Assembly (NCBI GenBank): GCA_021781255.1
Contig: JAJXXG010000361.1
Span: 1 to 5,893, forward strand
Source of the DNA: Acidobacteriota bacterium
Lineage (GTDB): Bacteria > Acidobacteriota > Terriglobia > Terriglobales > Acidobacteriaceae
Length of the DNA: 5,893 bases
Direction of reading: 5' to 3'
Part shown: positions 1-5,700 of the stretch, in pieces
Layout: the number at the start of each line of letters is the position of its first letter
Numbering within the stretch: the first letter of the stretch is position 1
Notes under the pieces: generated by a model
Told to the model about the DNA's origin: nothing
Database searches by the model: none
What the model saw: only the letters and a program-made list of their open reading frames with translations
Program-made: the position numbers and the translations under genes

Positions 1-6
1 GCCAGA

Positions 7-44
7 GGAGTCCCACTCAAGCTAAAGTCTGCTTGAATGGGTCC
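7..44 (+). repeat. Palindromic intergenic repeat, copy A
   Basis: A stem-loop formed by CCCACTCAAGC (12-22) and GCTTGAATGGG (31-41), with one mismatched pair and an 8-nt loop; GGA (7-9) and TCC (42-44) extend the arms. The reverse complement of 1838-1874 is nearly the same sequence, so this is one of two copies of a family lying in opposite orientation around the J-domain/TPR gene pair. It could terminate transcription of a gene upstream of the window, but no T-run follows it. The repeat identity is seen directly; membership of an acidobacterial repeat family is from memory. Confidence 0.7.
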
Positions 45-128
45 CGCCAAGGTCAAGATCGGCACATCGACTGCAGCATTCCTCTCATCCTTCGCGGATT
101 ACGATGACCGCGACGGGAACGGGGAACT

Positions 129-911
129 ATGGCGGCAGGGATCATCCGGCAGGTTACACCGGAGGAAGAAGAACTGGTACAAAAACGCGAGGAACTGACC
201 TCCGTCCGCGCTGTGCTTGCTGAACGCGAGTTGGAACTCGCCAATCTGCATGGCGAATTGAAGGCATTCGAGGGCAGGTATCTTCGCGAGGTGGGCGTCC
301 TTTATGCGGAGCTGGACGCATTGGACGCCAGCATTGCCGAACTCGCCGCGATGCTTGAGCGGTCCGCTTCGGCCCGTAAACGTGCACAAGATGCGCGAAA
401 ACGTGCAGATAATGCGGACGAAGCAGTCCACGGGGAAGAAGCGAAGGCGCCGGCTTTCAAACCGTCTGCTAAGCTCAAGAGTTTGTATCGAGAAGCGGCC
501 AGGCGGATACATCCCGATTTCGCTAGGGACGATGCCGACCGGCAGCGCCGCACCCGCTTCATGGCAGAGGCGAATGCCGCATTCAGCCGCGGAGACGCAG
601 AGACGCTGGAGCGAATCCTCACCGAGTATCAGGATGGCAGCGACGCGACGGCAGGCGAAGGCGTCGGAGCTGAGCTAATCCGTACGATCCGCCAAATAGC
701 TCAGGCGAAGAAACGAATTGAGGCAATCAGGCAGGAGATGGAGCAGTTACGAGCCAGTGAGCTGGCTTTGCTGGAACAGGACTGCATCGCCGCCGAAAAG
801 CAGGGACGCGACCTGCTGGCCGAACTCGCCGCAACCGTGCGCGAGCAGATCGCCCGAGCCACAAAGGAACATAAGACCCTCGCTGAAGAGGCGAACAGAA
901 TTTACAAATAG
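129..911 (+). CDS. Coiled-coil protein with central J-domain-like segment (DnaJ-type co-chaperone candidate)
   Basis: A 260-residue soluble protein with no signal peptide or membrane segment. Residues about 10-95 are charged, Glu/Ala/Arg/Leu-rich heptad-like helix. Residues about 114-168 resemble a J domain: LKSLYREAARRIHPD matches helix II with the HPD motif at 128-130, and a helix III-like stretch (RTRFMAEANAAFSRGDAETL) follows. A clear helix I is not seen, and residues about 180-258 are a second coiled coil. J domains stimulate Hsp70 ATPase through HPD, so a DnaK co-chaperone or adaptor role is inferred; no zinc-finger or client-binding domain of a true DnaJ is present. The ATG at 129 has GGGGA at 121-125, a close but usable ribosome site. 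The TPR gene follows 31 bp after the stop, suggesting an operon. The reading frame is confident; the function is only partly known. Confidence 0.85.
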   Translation: MAAGIIRQVTPEEEELVQKREELTSVRAVLAERELELANLHGELKAFEGRYLREVGVLYAELDALDASIAELAAMLERSASARKRAQDARKRADNADEAVHGEEAKAPAFKPSAKLKSLYREAARRIHPDFARDDADRQRRTRFMAEANAAFSRGDAETLERILTEYQDGSDATAGEGVGAELIRTIRQIAQAKKRIEAIRQEMEQLRASELALLEQDCIAAEKQGRDLLAELAATVREQIARATKEHKTLAEEANRIYK

Positions 912-942
912 AACTTGCCCCGAAGAGAAATCGGCTTTAGCT

Positions 943-1854
943 GTGGCGCAAGGAGGTCAGGTCATACGCACCAACGAAACATCCCTACAACAACTGCCGG
1001 ACCTGCGAAAGTATTTAGACGCGGTCTCGAGCACTCGGCGCGATCTGGTATCACGCGGTCGTCGCGATGCTCTCTCCGTGACAGCACATCCCACTAAAGT
1101 AGTTCAGTTGTCGTTTGATCTATCTTCATCTGATCATCCCAATGGATTGCGTAGAACTGATGATGAGAGGAGCGCGGAGTATTGGCTGAAAAAGGGTGTT
1201 GAACTGGAGCTCTCGGGCAAGTACGAAGACTATCAGGAAGTAATCGACTGCTATGTGAGAGGACTGGAATTAGATCCAGATCACGCCGAGCTTCACTGGA
1301 AGCTTGGCTGGGCGTTGAGTGGACGATCGCAAAATTGGAAATATGAGCTTTCGTGGCCGGAATTTGTCCGCGCCGCGGAACTCGGCTACGTAGAAGCGCA
1401 GTGTTACCTGGGCATGTGCTATAGGGACGGGATTCAATACAAAGGCGGAGTTGCGATCCCACAGGATAGTGAAAGGGCCGTCAAGTGGTTGAATACGGCT
1501 CTTAAGCAACGCGAACCAGCAGCAGCTGCAATCCTCGGTTACATGTACTACAACGGAAAATGCGTAGAACATGACGTTATAAAAGCTTTCTCGTTGCTAG
1601 CGACTGCCGTTAGAACCTTCGATAACAGGGGTTGGAAATGGGTCTACCCAAATCATTTGGCCTACTCAAAGATCGCATACTTAGTTGCCACAATGTACTT
1701 CGAGGGCGACGGCACCTCAAAAGATATCAGACAAGCACTGTTCTGGTGCCGCAAAGCCATCGCCTCTATGACCGACGAAGAGTTGAAGGAAACGTATCTT
1801 GAACTCGAGAAACGGATATTAGATCAGCTCGGCAAGTGGCCCATTCAAGCCTGA
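943..1854 (+). CDS. TPR/Sel1-like repeat protein
   Basis: The frame is open from well upstream, but the stretch before about 943 overlaps the J-domain gene and looks non-coding. From the GTG at 943 it encodes 303 residues. Residues about 77-110 (AEYWLKKGVELELSGKY...YVRGLELDPDHAELHWKLGWAL) form a TPR. From about residue 143 come three Sel1-like repeats: AAELGYVEAQCYLGMCYRDG...AVKWLNTAL; AAAAILGYMYYNGKCVEHD...AFSLLATAV; KIAYLVATMYFEGDGTSKDIRQALFWCRKAI. Such solenoids are protein-binding scaffolds; no catalytic domain, signal peptide or membrane segment is seen. The N-terminal 70 residues are not recognised. The start is uncertain: GTG943 has only a weak, distant GAAGAG, whereas AAGGAGGT (950-957) sits 7 nt before an in-frame ATA at 964. 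The last residues and stop are supplied by repeat copy B. Probably co-transcribed with the J-domain gene. Confidence 0.8.
   Translation: MAQGGQVIRTNETSLQQLPDLRKYLDAVSSTRRDLVSRGRRDALSVTAHPTKVVQLSFDLSSSDHPNGLRRTDDERSAEYWLKKGVELELSGKYEDYQEVIDCYVRGLELDPDHAELHWKLGWALSGRSQNWKYELSWPEFVRAAELGYVEAQCYLGMCYRDGIQYKGGVAIPQDSERAVKWLNTALKQREPAAAAILGYMYYNGKCVEHDVIKAFSLLATAVRTFDNRGWKWVYPNHLAYSKIAYLVATMYFEGDGTSKDIRQALFWCRKAIASMTDEELKETYLELEKRILDQLGKWPIQA
950..957 (+). promoter_or_regulatory. Strong Shine-Dalgarno sequence with no ATG behind it
   Basis: AAGGAGGT is an almost full complement of the 16S rRNA 3' end. It lies inside the TPR reading frame if GTG943 is the start, but is optimally spaced (AGGAGG ends at 956) for the in-frame ATA codon at 964. 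No ATG, GTG or TTG in this frame lies within normal distance downstream. This site decides the likely start of the TPR gene. Confidence 0.5.
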
Positions 1855-1874
1855 TTTGGCTTGAGTGGGGCTCC
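1838..1874 (-). repeat. Palindromic intergenic repeat, copy B (inverted relative to copy A), overlapping a stop codon
   Basis: CCCATTCAAGCC (1840-1851) pairs with GGCTTGAGTGGG (1858-1869) with a single G·U-type mismatch, leaving the 6-nt loop TGATTT. The TGA in the loop is the stop of the TPR gene, so the last residues (WPIQA) are encoded by the repeat arm. The reverse complement aligns with positions 7-44 with few differences. The position suggests it may act as a 3'-end stabiliser or weak terminator; there is no T-tract after it. Confidence 0.7.
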
Positions 1875-1881
1875 GGAAACC

Positions 1882-1903
1882 TTGGGGTGCCCCATCCTTG
1901 CGA
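1882..1903 (+). repeat. Left arm of an intergenic palindrome split by the IS
   Basis: This 22-nt arm, containing TTGGGGTGCCCC, is complementary at 19 of 22 positions to 3214-3235, with two of the three mismatches wobble-compatible. Removing the IS and one copy of the target duplication joins the arms around a 9-nt loop (ACGCTTTTC), restoring a long hairpin of about 53 nt just downstream of the TPR gene and repeat copy B. Confidence 0.7.
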
Positions 1904-1913
1904 ACGCTTTTCT
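1903..1913 (+). repeat. Target-site duplication, left copy
   Basis: AACGCTTTTCT occurs immediately outside the left IS end and again at 3204-3214 outside the right end. Eleven base pairs fits the variable 4-15 bp duplications known for IS481-family elements. The exact edge is uncertain by one base on either side because the terminal bases are ambiguous. Confidence 0.75.
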
Positions 1914-1963
1914 TGTTCAGTTCCATGACATCCTTTACACATTGTTCCGGGACATCCTTTACA
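1914..1963 (+). repeat. IS left terminal inverted repeat with internal 24-bp periodicity
   Basis: Contains GACATCCTTTACAC at 1927-1940; the same 14 bases recur at 1951-1964, exactly 24 bp later. The opposite end shows the same 24-bp spacing between TGTAAAGGATGTCC (3153-3166) and a diverged TGTAAACCATCTCC (3177-3190). Paired motifs of this kind are plausible transposase binding sites. Confidence 0.7.
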
Positions 1964-1965
1964 CT

Positions 1966-1991
1966 TCCGCGCGAGCGTAAGCGAGCGCGGA
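1966..1991 (+). promoter_or_regulatory. Hairpin overlapping the transposase ribosome-binding site
   Basis: TCCGCGC (1966-1972) can pair with GCGCGGA (1985-1991) around a 12-nt loop. The 3' arm contains the first three bases of the GGAGG (1989-1993) that serves the ATG at 2004. In several IS families a hairpin of this kind hides the ribosome site in transcripts that read in from outside; that role here is inferred. Confidence 0.4.
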
Positions 1992-2003
1992 GGTGGCACA
2001 GAG

Positions 2004-3157
2004 ATGCCATGGCAGACGATGGACGTACAGGATCAGCGAGTTCGGTTTGTGCGCAGCGGCAACTGAAGCCGTTCAGCGCGTTGTGCGCTGAGTTCGGTAT
2101 TAGCCGTCCGACGGGCTATGAGTGGCTGGGGCGGTATCGCAAACAGGGTCTGTCGGGGATTGCCGAGCACAGCCGGCGGCCGCATCGCAGTCCGGAGCGC
2201 ACTTCCGAGCAGTTGGAGACAAGGGTAGTCCAACTGCGGTTGTGCTACCCGGACTGGGGTGCCGGCAAGCTGGCCGTGCTGCTGGGCCGGGAAGGGATCC
2301 GGATGCCCAAGAGTACGGTGCATCGGATCCTGCTGCGTCACGATCTGGTACATGCCGAGGACCGGCACAGCCAGGCGCCGCTACGTTTTGAACGGGAGCG
2401 ACCGAACGAACTCTGGCAGATGGACTTCAAGGGGCCACGCGGCTGGCGTCATCCGGTCGGCCCGCTGTCGGTCATCGATGACCACAGCCGCTATCTGATT
2501 GCGCTGTCAGCCACCGGCAGCACCCATGCAGCCCCGGTGCGCGCGCAGCTGGAACAGGCTTTCATGGACTGCGGTCTGCCCGAAGGCATGTTGATGGATC
2601 ACGGGATTCCGTGGTGCAGCACACAGGCCCCGGCGTCCAGCACCAGCCTGACGCTGTGGCTGATGCGGCAGGGCATCGGCCTGCACTGGAGCCGCATCCG
2701 TCATCCTCAGACCCAGGGCAAGGTGGAGCGGTTCCACGGAAGTCTGATGCGCGCACTCGACAAGCGGGGCACGCCGCGCCACGACATGCAGAAATGGCTC
2801 GACGCCTACCGTTGGGAACACAACTACATCCGTCCCCATGAAGCGCTCGGCATGCAAACCCCGGCTTCGCGCTGGCAGCCCAGTTCCAGACGCTACCAGG
2901 CTCAACTGCCCCGCTGGGAGTACCCCGAGGGAGCCTGGGTGCTCAAGGTTGACTGCCAGGGAAAGATCGATGCAAGAGGAAGAAGATGGAAGATCAGCCG
3001 CGCTCTGGCCGGTGACTGGGTGCACCTGCTGCCCAGCCAAGACCGCATCCTGGTCTACTACTGCAACACACTCATGCGCGAACTCGACCCTGTTATCCAG
3101 CGCTCCACGATCGTGGAGCGCTGGATAACAGAACCAAAAACATGCCCAAGAATGTAA
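2004..3157 (+). pseudogene. IS481-family DDE transposase with an early frameshift
   Basis: The ATG at 2004, 10 nt after GGAGG, begins MPWQTMDVQDQRVRFV, the usual IS481 N-terminus, but this frame stops at about 2064-2066. The rest continues in the frame with codons starting one base earlier, consistent with loss of one base near 2050-2062. That frame runs open to TAA at 3155-3157; its first ATG (2009) would give 382 residues. Counting from there: helix-turn-helix FSALCAEFGISRPTGYEWL (22-40), linker, and an rve-type integrase core with catalytic D139 (QMDFKG), D197 (MDHGIPW) and E240 (QGKVERFHGS), then an IS481-type C-terminal domain. Only the first residues are lost, so the protein could be made from 2009, though that ATG is poorly spaced from the ribosome site. 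A start at 1865 would read through the inverted repeat and is not credible. A sequencing error is the alternative. Confidence 0.85.
3090..3131. repeat. Perfect 42-bp palindrome in the transposase 3' end
   Basis: Each 21-nt half, beginning CTGTTATCCAGCGCTCCACG at 3090, is the exact reverse complement of the other; the centre is between 3110 and 3111 with no loop. It lies in the transposase frame, encoding roughly PVIQRSTIVERWIT. Because of its phase, the opposite strand encodes the same VIQRSTIVERWIT peptide. It is followed by an A-rich, not T-rich, stretch, so it is not a standard intrinsic terminator. Confidence 0.85.
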
Positions 3158-3202
3158 AGGATGTCCGGAGACGTTTTGTAAACCATCTCCCGGAACTTGA
3201 CA
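3153..3202 (-). repeat. IS right terminal inverted repeat
   Basis: Read on the minus strand from 3202, it starts TGTCAAGTTCC and ends GACATCCTTTACA, matching the left end at 37 of 50 positions. The transposase stop codon (3155-3157) lies within its inner edge, a common economy in compact IS elements. Confidence 0.75.
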
Positions 3203-3203
3203 C

Positions 3204-3214
3204 AACGCTTTTCT
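3204..3214 (+). repeat. Target-site duplication, right copy
   Basis: AACGCTTTTCT, identical to 1903-1913, directly outside the right end of the IS. Confidence 0.75.
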
Positions 3215-3235
3215 CGCAAGGGTGGGATACCCCAA
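3214..3235 (+). repeat. Right arm of the intergenic palindrome split by the IS
   Basis: This arm includes CAAGGGTGGGATACCCC and pairs with 1882-1903 at 19 of 22 positions. The similar CCCACCCTCGACGC at about 3273-3286 suggests that further repeat-family sequence continues downstream. Confidence 0.65.
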
Positions 3236-3483
3236 ACCTTTCCTTTTGTTTCTGGGCTGGCTTCCACGCTGTCCCACCCTCGACGCAACCCCGCGTCAAT
3301 GATATGGAACCCGGCGAATTGAGCAACTGCAGCTTCCGGTGTAGCAGCAGAAGGTGACAAGACAACATATGTCAGTCCAAGTAATGGAAACGCTTCCTCC
3401 CGCTCGGCACGGCCTCAGTTCAGTGAAGGGTCCATCGATTGCACACGCTTTCCCTTTACGGCAAAGAACTAAGGAAAACACGT
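3236..3483. other. Intergenic region without a convincing gene
   Basis: About 250 bp between the split palindrome and the zinc-ribbon gene. A minus-strand frame is open here, but it reads through the IS end and repeat sequence and has no credible start, so it is not called. GACGC (3281-3285) and GCGTC (3292-3296) form a small stem. The promoter of the following two genes should lie here, but I see no clear -35/-10 pair; TTGCAC at 3439 lacks a good -10 at the right distance. AAGGA at 3471-3475 is the ribosome site of the next gene. Confidence 0.5.
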
Positions 3484-4446
3484 ATGTCTTTATGTGCAGA
3501 ATGTGGATCATATAACCATAATCAGGCAAACTTTTGCCGTAAGTGCGGCTCGAAACTTGGACGTATCACCCCCGTAATCCCGTCGCGCTCCGCAAGCCGG
3601 GGAGCTTCGGCTCAATATGTCCCACCGGCCATCCTCAAAGCCCAAGTAATGCCAGCCACCTCCGACGCGAAAAAGGCAAAGTTCTTTAAGCTCGTTGCTC
3701 TGTTTATTGTCTCGTTACTTGCTGGCGTTTGGCTTTTTCAAAGTTCAGACCGACAGTTTGACTCTACCGAACAGTGTAGGCTCGACGATCAATATACGGT
3801 TGAAACAACAACGAACGATGGAATAAAGACGGTTTCTTACAAAGTAACCTACGCCTTTCTTGCAAACGGGATCAAATATGTCGGCAAGGATACTTTAAGC
3901 ACGGAGCCAACGAGCCCTGATGTGACTGTTTATTTCATGGCCGCCGATCCAGGCAATAATTCACTGCGCTCGACCACGACAAGTACTTCCAATGTAGTCG
4001 CCGGAGCGGTGTGCTTCTTGATCGCCATAATTGCATACTGGCGTCTTCCGAAGGATTATTCCTGGCGATTAGGACCACTTGGACGGAGATGGCCGGGTAT
4101 CGGTGATTCCGAAAGTGAGCACATCGGTCTAGGCCGCGGGAGATACTCGGCTTGGGGCTACGTTCATTTCGCCTTTTTTCTTCAATTGGTGGTCCTCGGA
4201 ACTCTGATGTCATTTTTTCTTTCAAGGATTTCAGGAAGGGGAATGACCGACTTTACCGTGGTCGGTGCTGCTACTGTCTTCGCAGGCGCTGGGGCGATTT
4301 GGACATACTCTGATCGCTGGAATTGCATTGAAGCTGTGTCGAGCCAAATGTGCTCAGGGTGGATGAACTTGTCCGCACTTTATGTTCCGATCGTAGCATT
4401 CATCTATGCAAACTATCGGGGCTATAAGAAAATATGGGGTGAATAA
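3484..4446 (+). CDS. Zinc-ribbon membrane protein with a DUF3592-like segment
   Basis: 320 residues from the ATG at 3484, which has AAGGA 8 nt upstream; a TTG start at 3439 is open but would place residues ahead of the zinc ribbon without a ribosome site. C4-X2-C7-X10-C18-X2-C21 is an N-terminal zinc ribbon of the zinc_ribbon_2 type. A Ser/Pro/Ala-rich linker follows, then a membrane helix at about 67-85. Residues about 104-152 (VSYKVTYAFLANGIKYVGKD...DVTVYFMAADPGNNSLR) look like DUF3592, in which a small beta domain lies between membrane helices and ends in a Val-Tyr-x-x-x-x-x-Pro pattern. Four more hydrophobic segments lie at about 160-177, 205-227, 237-254 and 284-301. The zinc ribbon would be cytoplasmic. 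The function is unknown. A second membrane protein follows after 54 bp, probably in the same transcript. Confidence 0.85.
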   Translation: MSLCAECGSYNHNQANFCRKCGSKLGRITPVIPSRSASRGASAQYVPPAILKAQVMPATSDAKKAKFFKLVALFIVSLLAGVWLFQSSDRQFDSTEQCRLDDQYTVETTTNDGIKTVSYKVTYAFLANGIKYVGKDTLSTEPTSPDVTVYFMAADPGNNSLRSTTTSTSNVVAGAVCFLIAIIAYWRLPKDYSWRLGPLGRRWPGIGDSESEHIGLGRGRYSAWGYVHFAFFLQLVVLGTLMSFFLSRISGRGMTDFTVVGAATVFAGAGAIWTYSDRWNCIEAVSSQMCSGWMNLSALYVPIVAFIYANYRGYKKIWGE

Positions 4447-4500
4447 GCCCCCGTGGTCGTTTGAGGATAACTACCTTAGTTGTGCTGAGGTCATATCAGA

Positions 4501-5409
4501 ATGGAAGATTGCACTAGCTTAACTTCTGGTCAAAAGTTTGTTGCACGACTTGATCCATCAGGCAGCATTCAAACTCTGGCTACTCCGCAAGGACTGAATC
4601 CAATCGCCGCGATCTTCGTCGCCCTTTGGTACAGCTTTGCGTGTTCTGCGGCGATGTCGAGCGGTTTCGGACATATTCCGGGAGTAAGCAAACACGGACA
4701 TAACCTGGCTAAGGACGTAATGTGTGCTTTTGGATTCGGGATCGGGATCGGGATCGGGACCTATAGTGCCAGAAATCTGCGTATCTGGGTAGGGAGCATA
4801 TGTTCGGTGCTCATATCGGGCCTATTGTTGTTACCAGTTCTTTTCAGTTGGAGCAACGGGGCAAGCGATGTTTCCCTGTTGGGTTTCCGGCCATCGGAGA
4901 TACAGCTTGAATCGGTAATTGCGGCTTTAGCACTCCTGCTTGGATTCATAGGAACCGCCACGGGAAAAGCCGTCAACGGGCATGAGTTCCTTGGTAATGC
5001 GACTCTCGGAATTCGTAGGGGGCACTGGCTATGGCTTTGGATGGCAGTCTGGGCATGGGTTTACATGCTCCCCCTTTCGATCTACTACGTCTGGCTAGAG
5101 ATCGTTAGCACGGCATTTAGCCTGATTCACCCGAGCCTCTTGTTCAACGAAGTGTGGACAGAAGGCCGGACGTTTACATTCGGCGTCCTTGGCTTCTTCG
5201 CAATGATCCATGGAATTAAGATTTCCATACTTAATGTCTCGGCAGGATACAGTTCCCATGTCCCGATACGAAAACGTGTTCTCCGATTTCTGCTCGGCAC
5301 ACTTGTCTTCACTGGCGCGATGGCTGGCTTCTTTTTCGTATTTGCGATCGATACTCTAAGAGAGCTGCCGAACGGAATCACATCGAATCCCTGGTGGATT
5401 TTGCGATAA
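4501..5409 (+). CDS. Polytopic membrane protein of unknown function
   Basis: 302 residues from the ATG at 4501, with GAGG at 4487-4490 as a ribosome site about 10 nt upstream. The first 30 residues are polar; six or seven hydrophobic segments then follow at about 33-52, 72-90, 94-118, 137-155, 175-200, 225-246 and 261-283. Notable are a Gly-Ile run (GFGIGIGIGT, encoded by a hexanucleotide repeat), a Trp-rich helix (HWLWLWMAVWAWVYML) and a basic loop (PIRKRVLRF, 255-263). One weak idea is a Yip1-type or similar small integral membrane family, in which zinc-ribbon partners are common, but no diagnostic motif is visible and I do not assign it. The tight spacing after the zinc-ribbon gene suggests the two proteins are made together and may interact. 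Confidence 0.8.
   Translation: MEDCTSLTSGQKFVARLDPSGSIQTLATPQGLNPIAAIFVALWYSFACSAAMSSGFGHIPGVSKHGHNLAKDVMCAFGFGIGIGIGTYSARNLRIWVGSICSVLISGLLLLPVLFSWSNGASDVSLLGFRPSEIQLESVIAALALLLGFIGTATGKAVNGHEFLGNATLGIRRGHWLWLWMAVWAWVYMLPLSIYYVWLEIVSTAFSLIHPSLLFNEVWTEGRTFTFGVLGFFAMIHGIKISILNVSAGYSSHVPIRKRVLRFLLGTLVFTGAMAGFFFVFAIDTLRELPNGITSNPWWILR
4738..4759 (+). repeat. In-frame hexanucleotide tandem repeat
   Basis: Three perfect GGGATC units followed by GGGA, preceded by a diverged GGATTC. The unit encodes Gly-Ile, so gain or loss of units would lengthen or shorten a membrane segment without a frameshift. Confidence 0.8.
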
Positions 5410-5410
5410 G

Positions 5411-5560
5411 TTCAAGGATTTGTTTTCGTGGGTACCCGCCGCGCTGGGCCGCGAAGTCTCACGCGAAAGCGCTCACACGCCCCAGCCCAAACAGGAGCAG
5501 GCGATTCAACCGCCGCATCAGGAGATCGCGCCGAAGCACGAACTGGGACTCGGACTCTGA
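5411..5560 (+). pseudogene. Possible C-terminal remnant of an unknown gene
   Basis: This frame reads FKDLFSWVPAALGRE, then a Gln/Pro/His-rich tail ending HELGLGL before TGA at 5558-5560. Codon third positions are GC-rich and the composition resembles a real low-complexity protein tail, unlike the Arg/Ser-rich products of the other two plus frames here. There is no credible start or ribosome site, and the upstream end merges with the membrane gene. The tail recalls the disordered ends of plasmid mobilisation proteins, but this is too weak to name. It could also be chance. Confidence 0.25.
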
Positions 5561-5565
5561 TTTCG

Positions 5566-5591
5566 CACATCACCCGTTCCGGGGTAATGTG
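5566..5591 (+). other. Hairpin after the 5560 stop codon
   Basis: CACATCACCC (5566-5575) pairs with GGGTAATGTG (5582-5591) with one C·A mismatch and a 6-nt loop. It begins five bases after the TGA at 5558-5560, as a terminator would, but no T-tract follows, so intrinsic termination is doubtful. Confidence 0.35.
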
Positions 5592-5700
5592 TCGCAGCGT
5601 ACTCCCGATGCCGTAGGCAGCGCAGCTCTGAGGATGCCGGCCTGGACACGGAGCTGAGGCCTGCCACAGACAGCTAGGACGCCCCCGGAGGGACGACCTG

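Larger units (their letters stand above)
1914..3203 (+). mobile_element. IS481-family insertion sequence, about 1.29 kb, complete ends
   Basis: The element is bounded by imperfect terminal inverted repeats beginning TGT at 1914 and, on the other strand, TGT at 3202. Aligned without gaps, 37 of 50 positions match (1914-1963 against 3202-3153), ending in a perfect 13-bp GACATCCTTTACA block. An 11-bp direct repeat flanks it. It carries a single transposase gene on the plus strand, as expected for IS481 (no separate orfA). The GC content is higher than in the flanking genes, consistent with acquisition from elsewhere. It is inserted in the loop of an intergenic palindrome, so no gene is broken. 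Transposition ability is doubtful because of the early frameshift in the transposase. Confidence 0.85.

Noticed and set aside
718..942. Upstream extension of the TPR reading frame to ATG 718
   Set aside because: It overlaps the well-supported J-domain gene in another frame and its translation (Arg/Ser/Pro/Cys-rich) looks like a shadow; no ribosome site is seen at 718.
129..1854. Fusion of the J-domain and TPR frames by ribosomal frameshift
   Set aside because: No slippery sequence is evident at the 909-911 stop, and a separate strong ribosome site precedes the TPR gene.
1921..1964. CRISPR-like direct repeats
   Set aside because: Only two copies with a 10-bp gap, and they are part of the IS terminal repeat.
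1865..2008. Transposase start at GTG 1865
   Set aside because: This would translate the palindromic repeat, the target duplication and the IS inverted repeat; the IS481-like N-terminus and a ribosome site place the true start at 2004 in another frame.
2507..3277. Long minus-strand frame opposite the transposase
   Set aside because: It lies antisense to a clear DDE transposase and reads across the IS right end; high GC explains the openness.
3058..3368. Minus-strand frames from the intergenic region into the IS
   Set aside because: They cross the target duplication and inverted repeat; the shared VIQRSTIVERWIT peptide is only a result of the 42-bp palindrome.
5394..5657. Plus-strand frames at 5394-5657 and 5428-5616
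   Set aside because: Arg/Ser-rich translations typical of off-frame reading, no ribosome site, and one begins inside the membrane gene.
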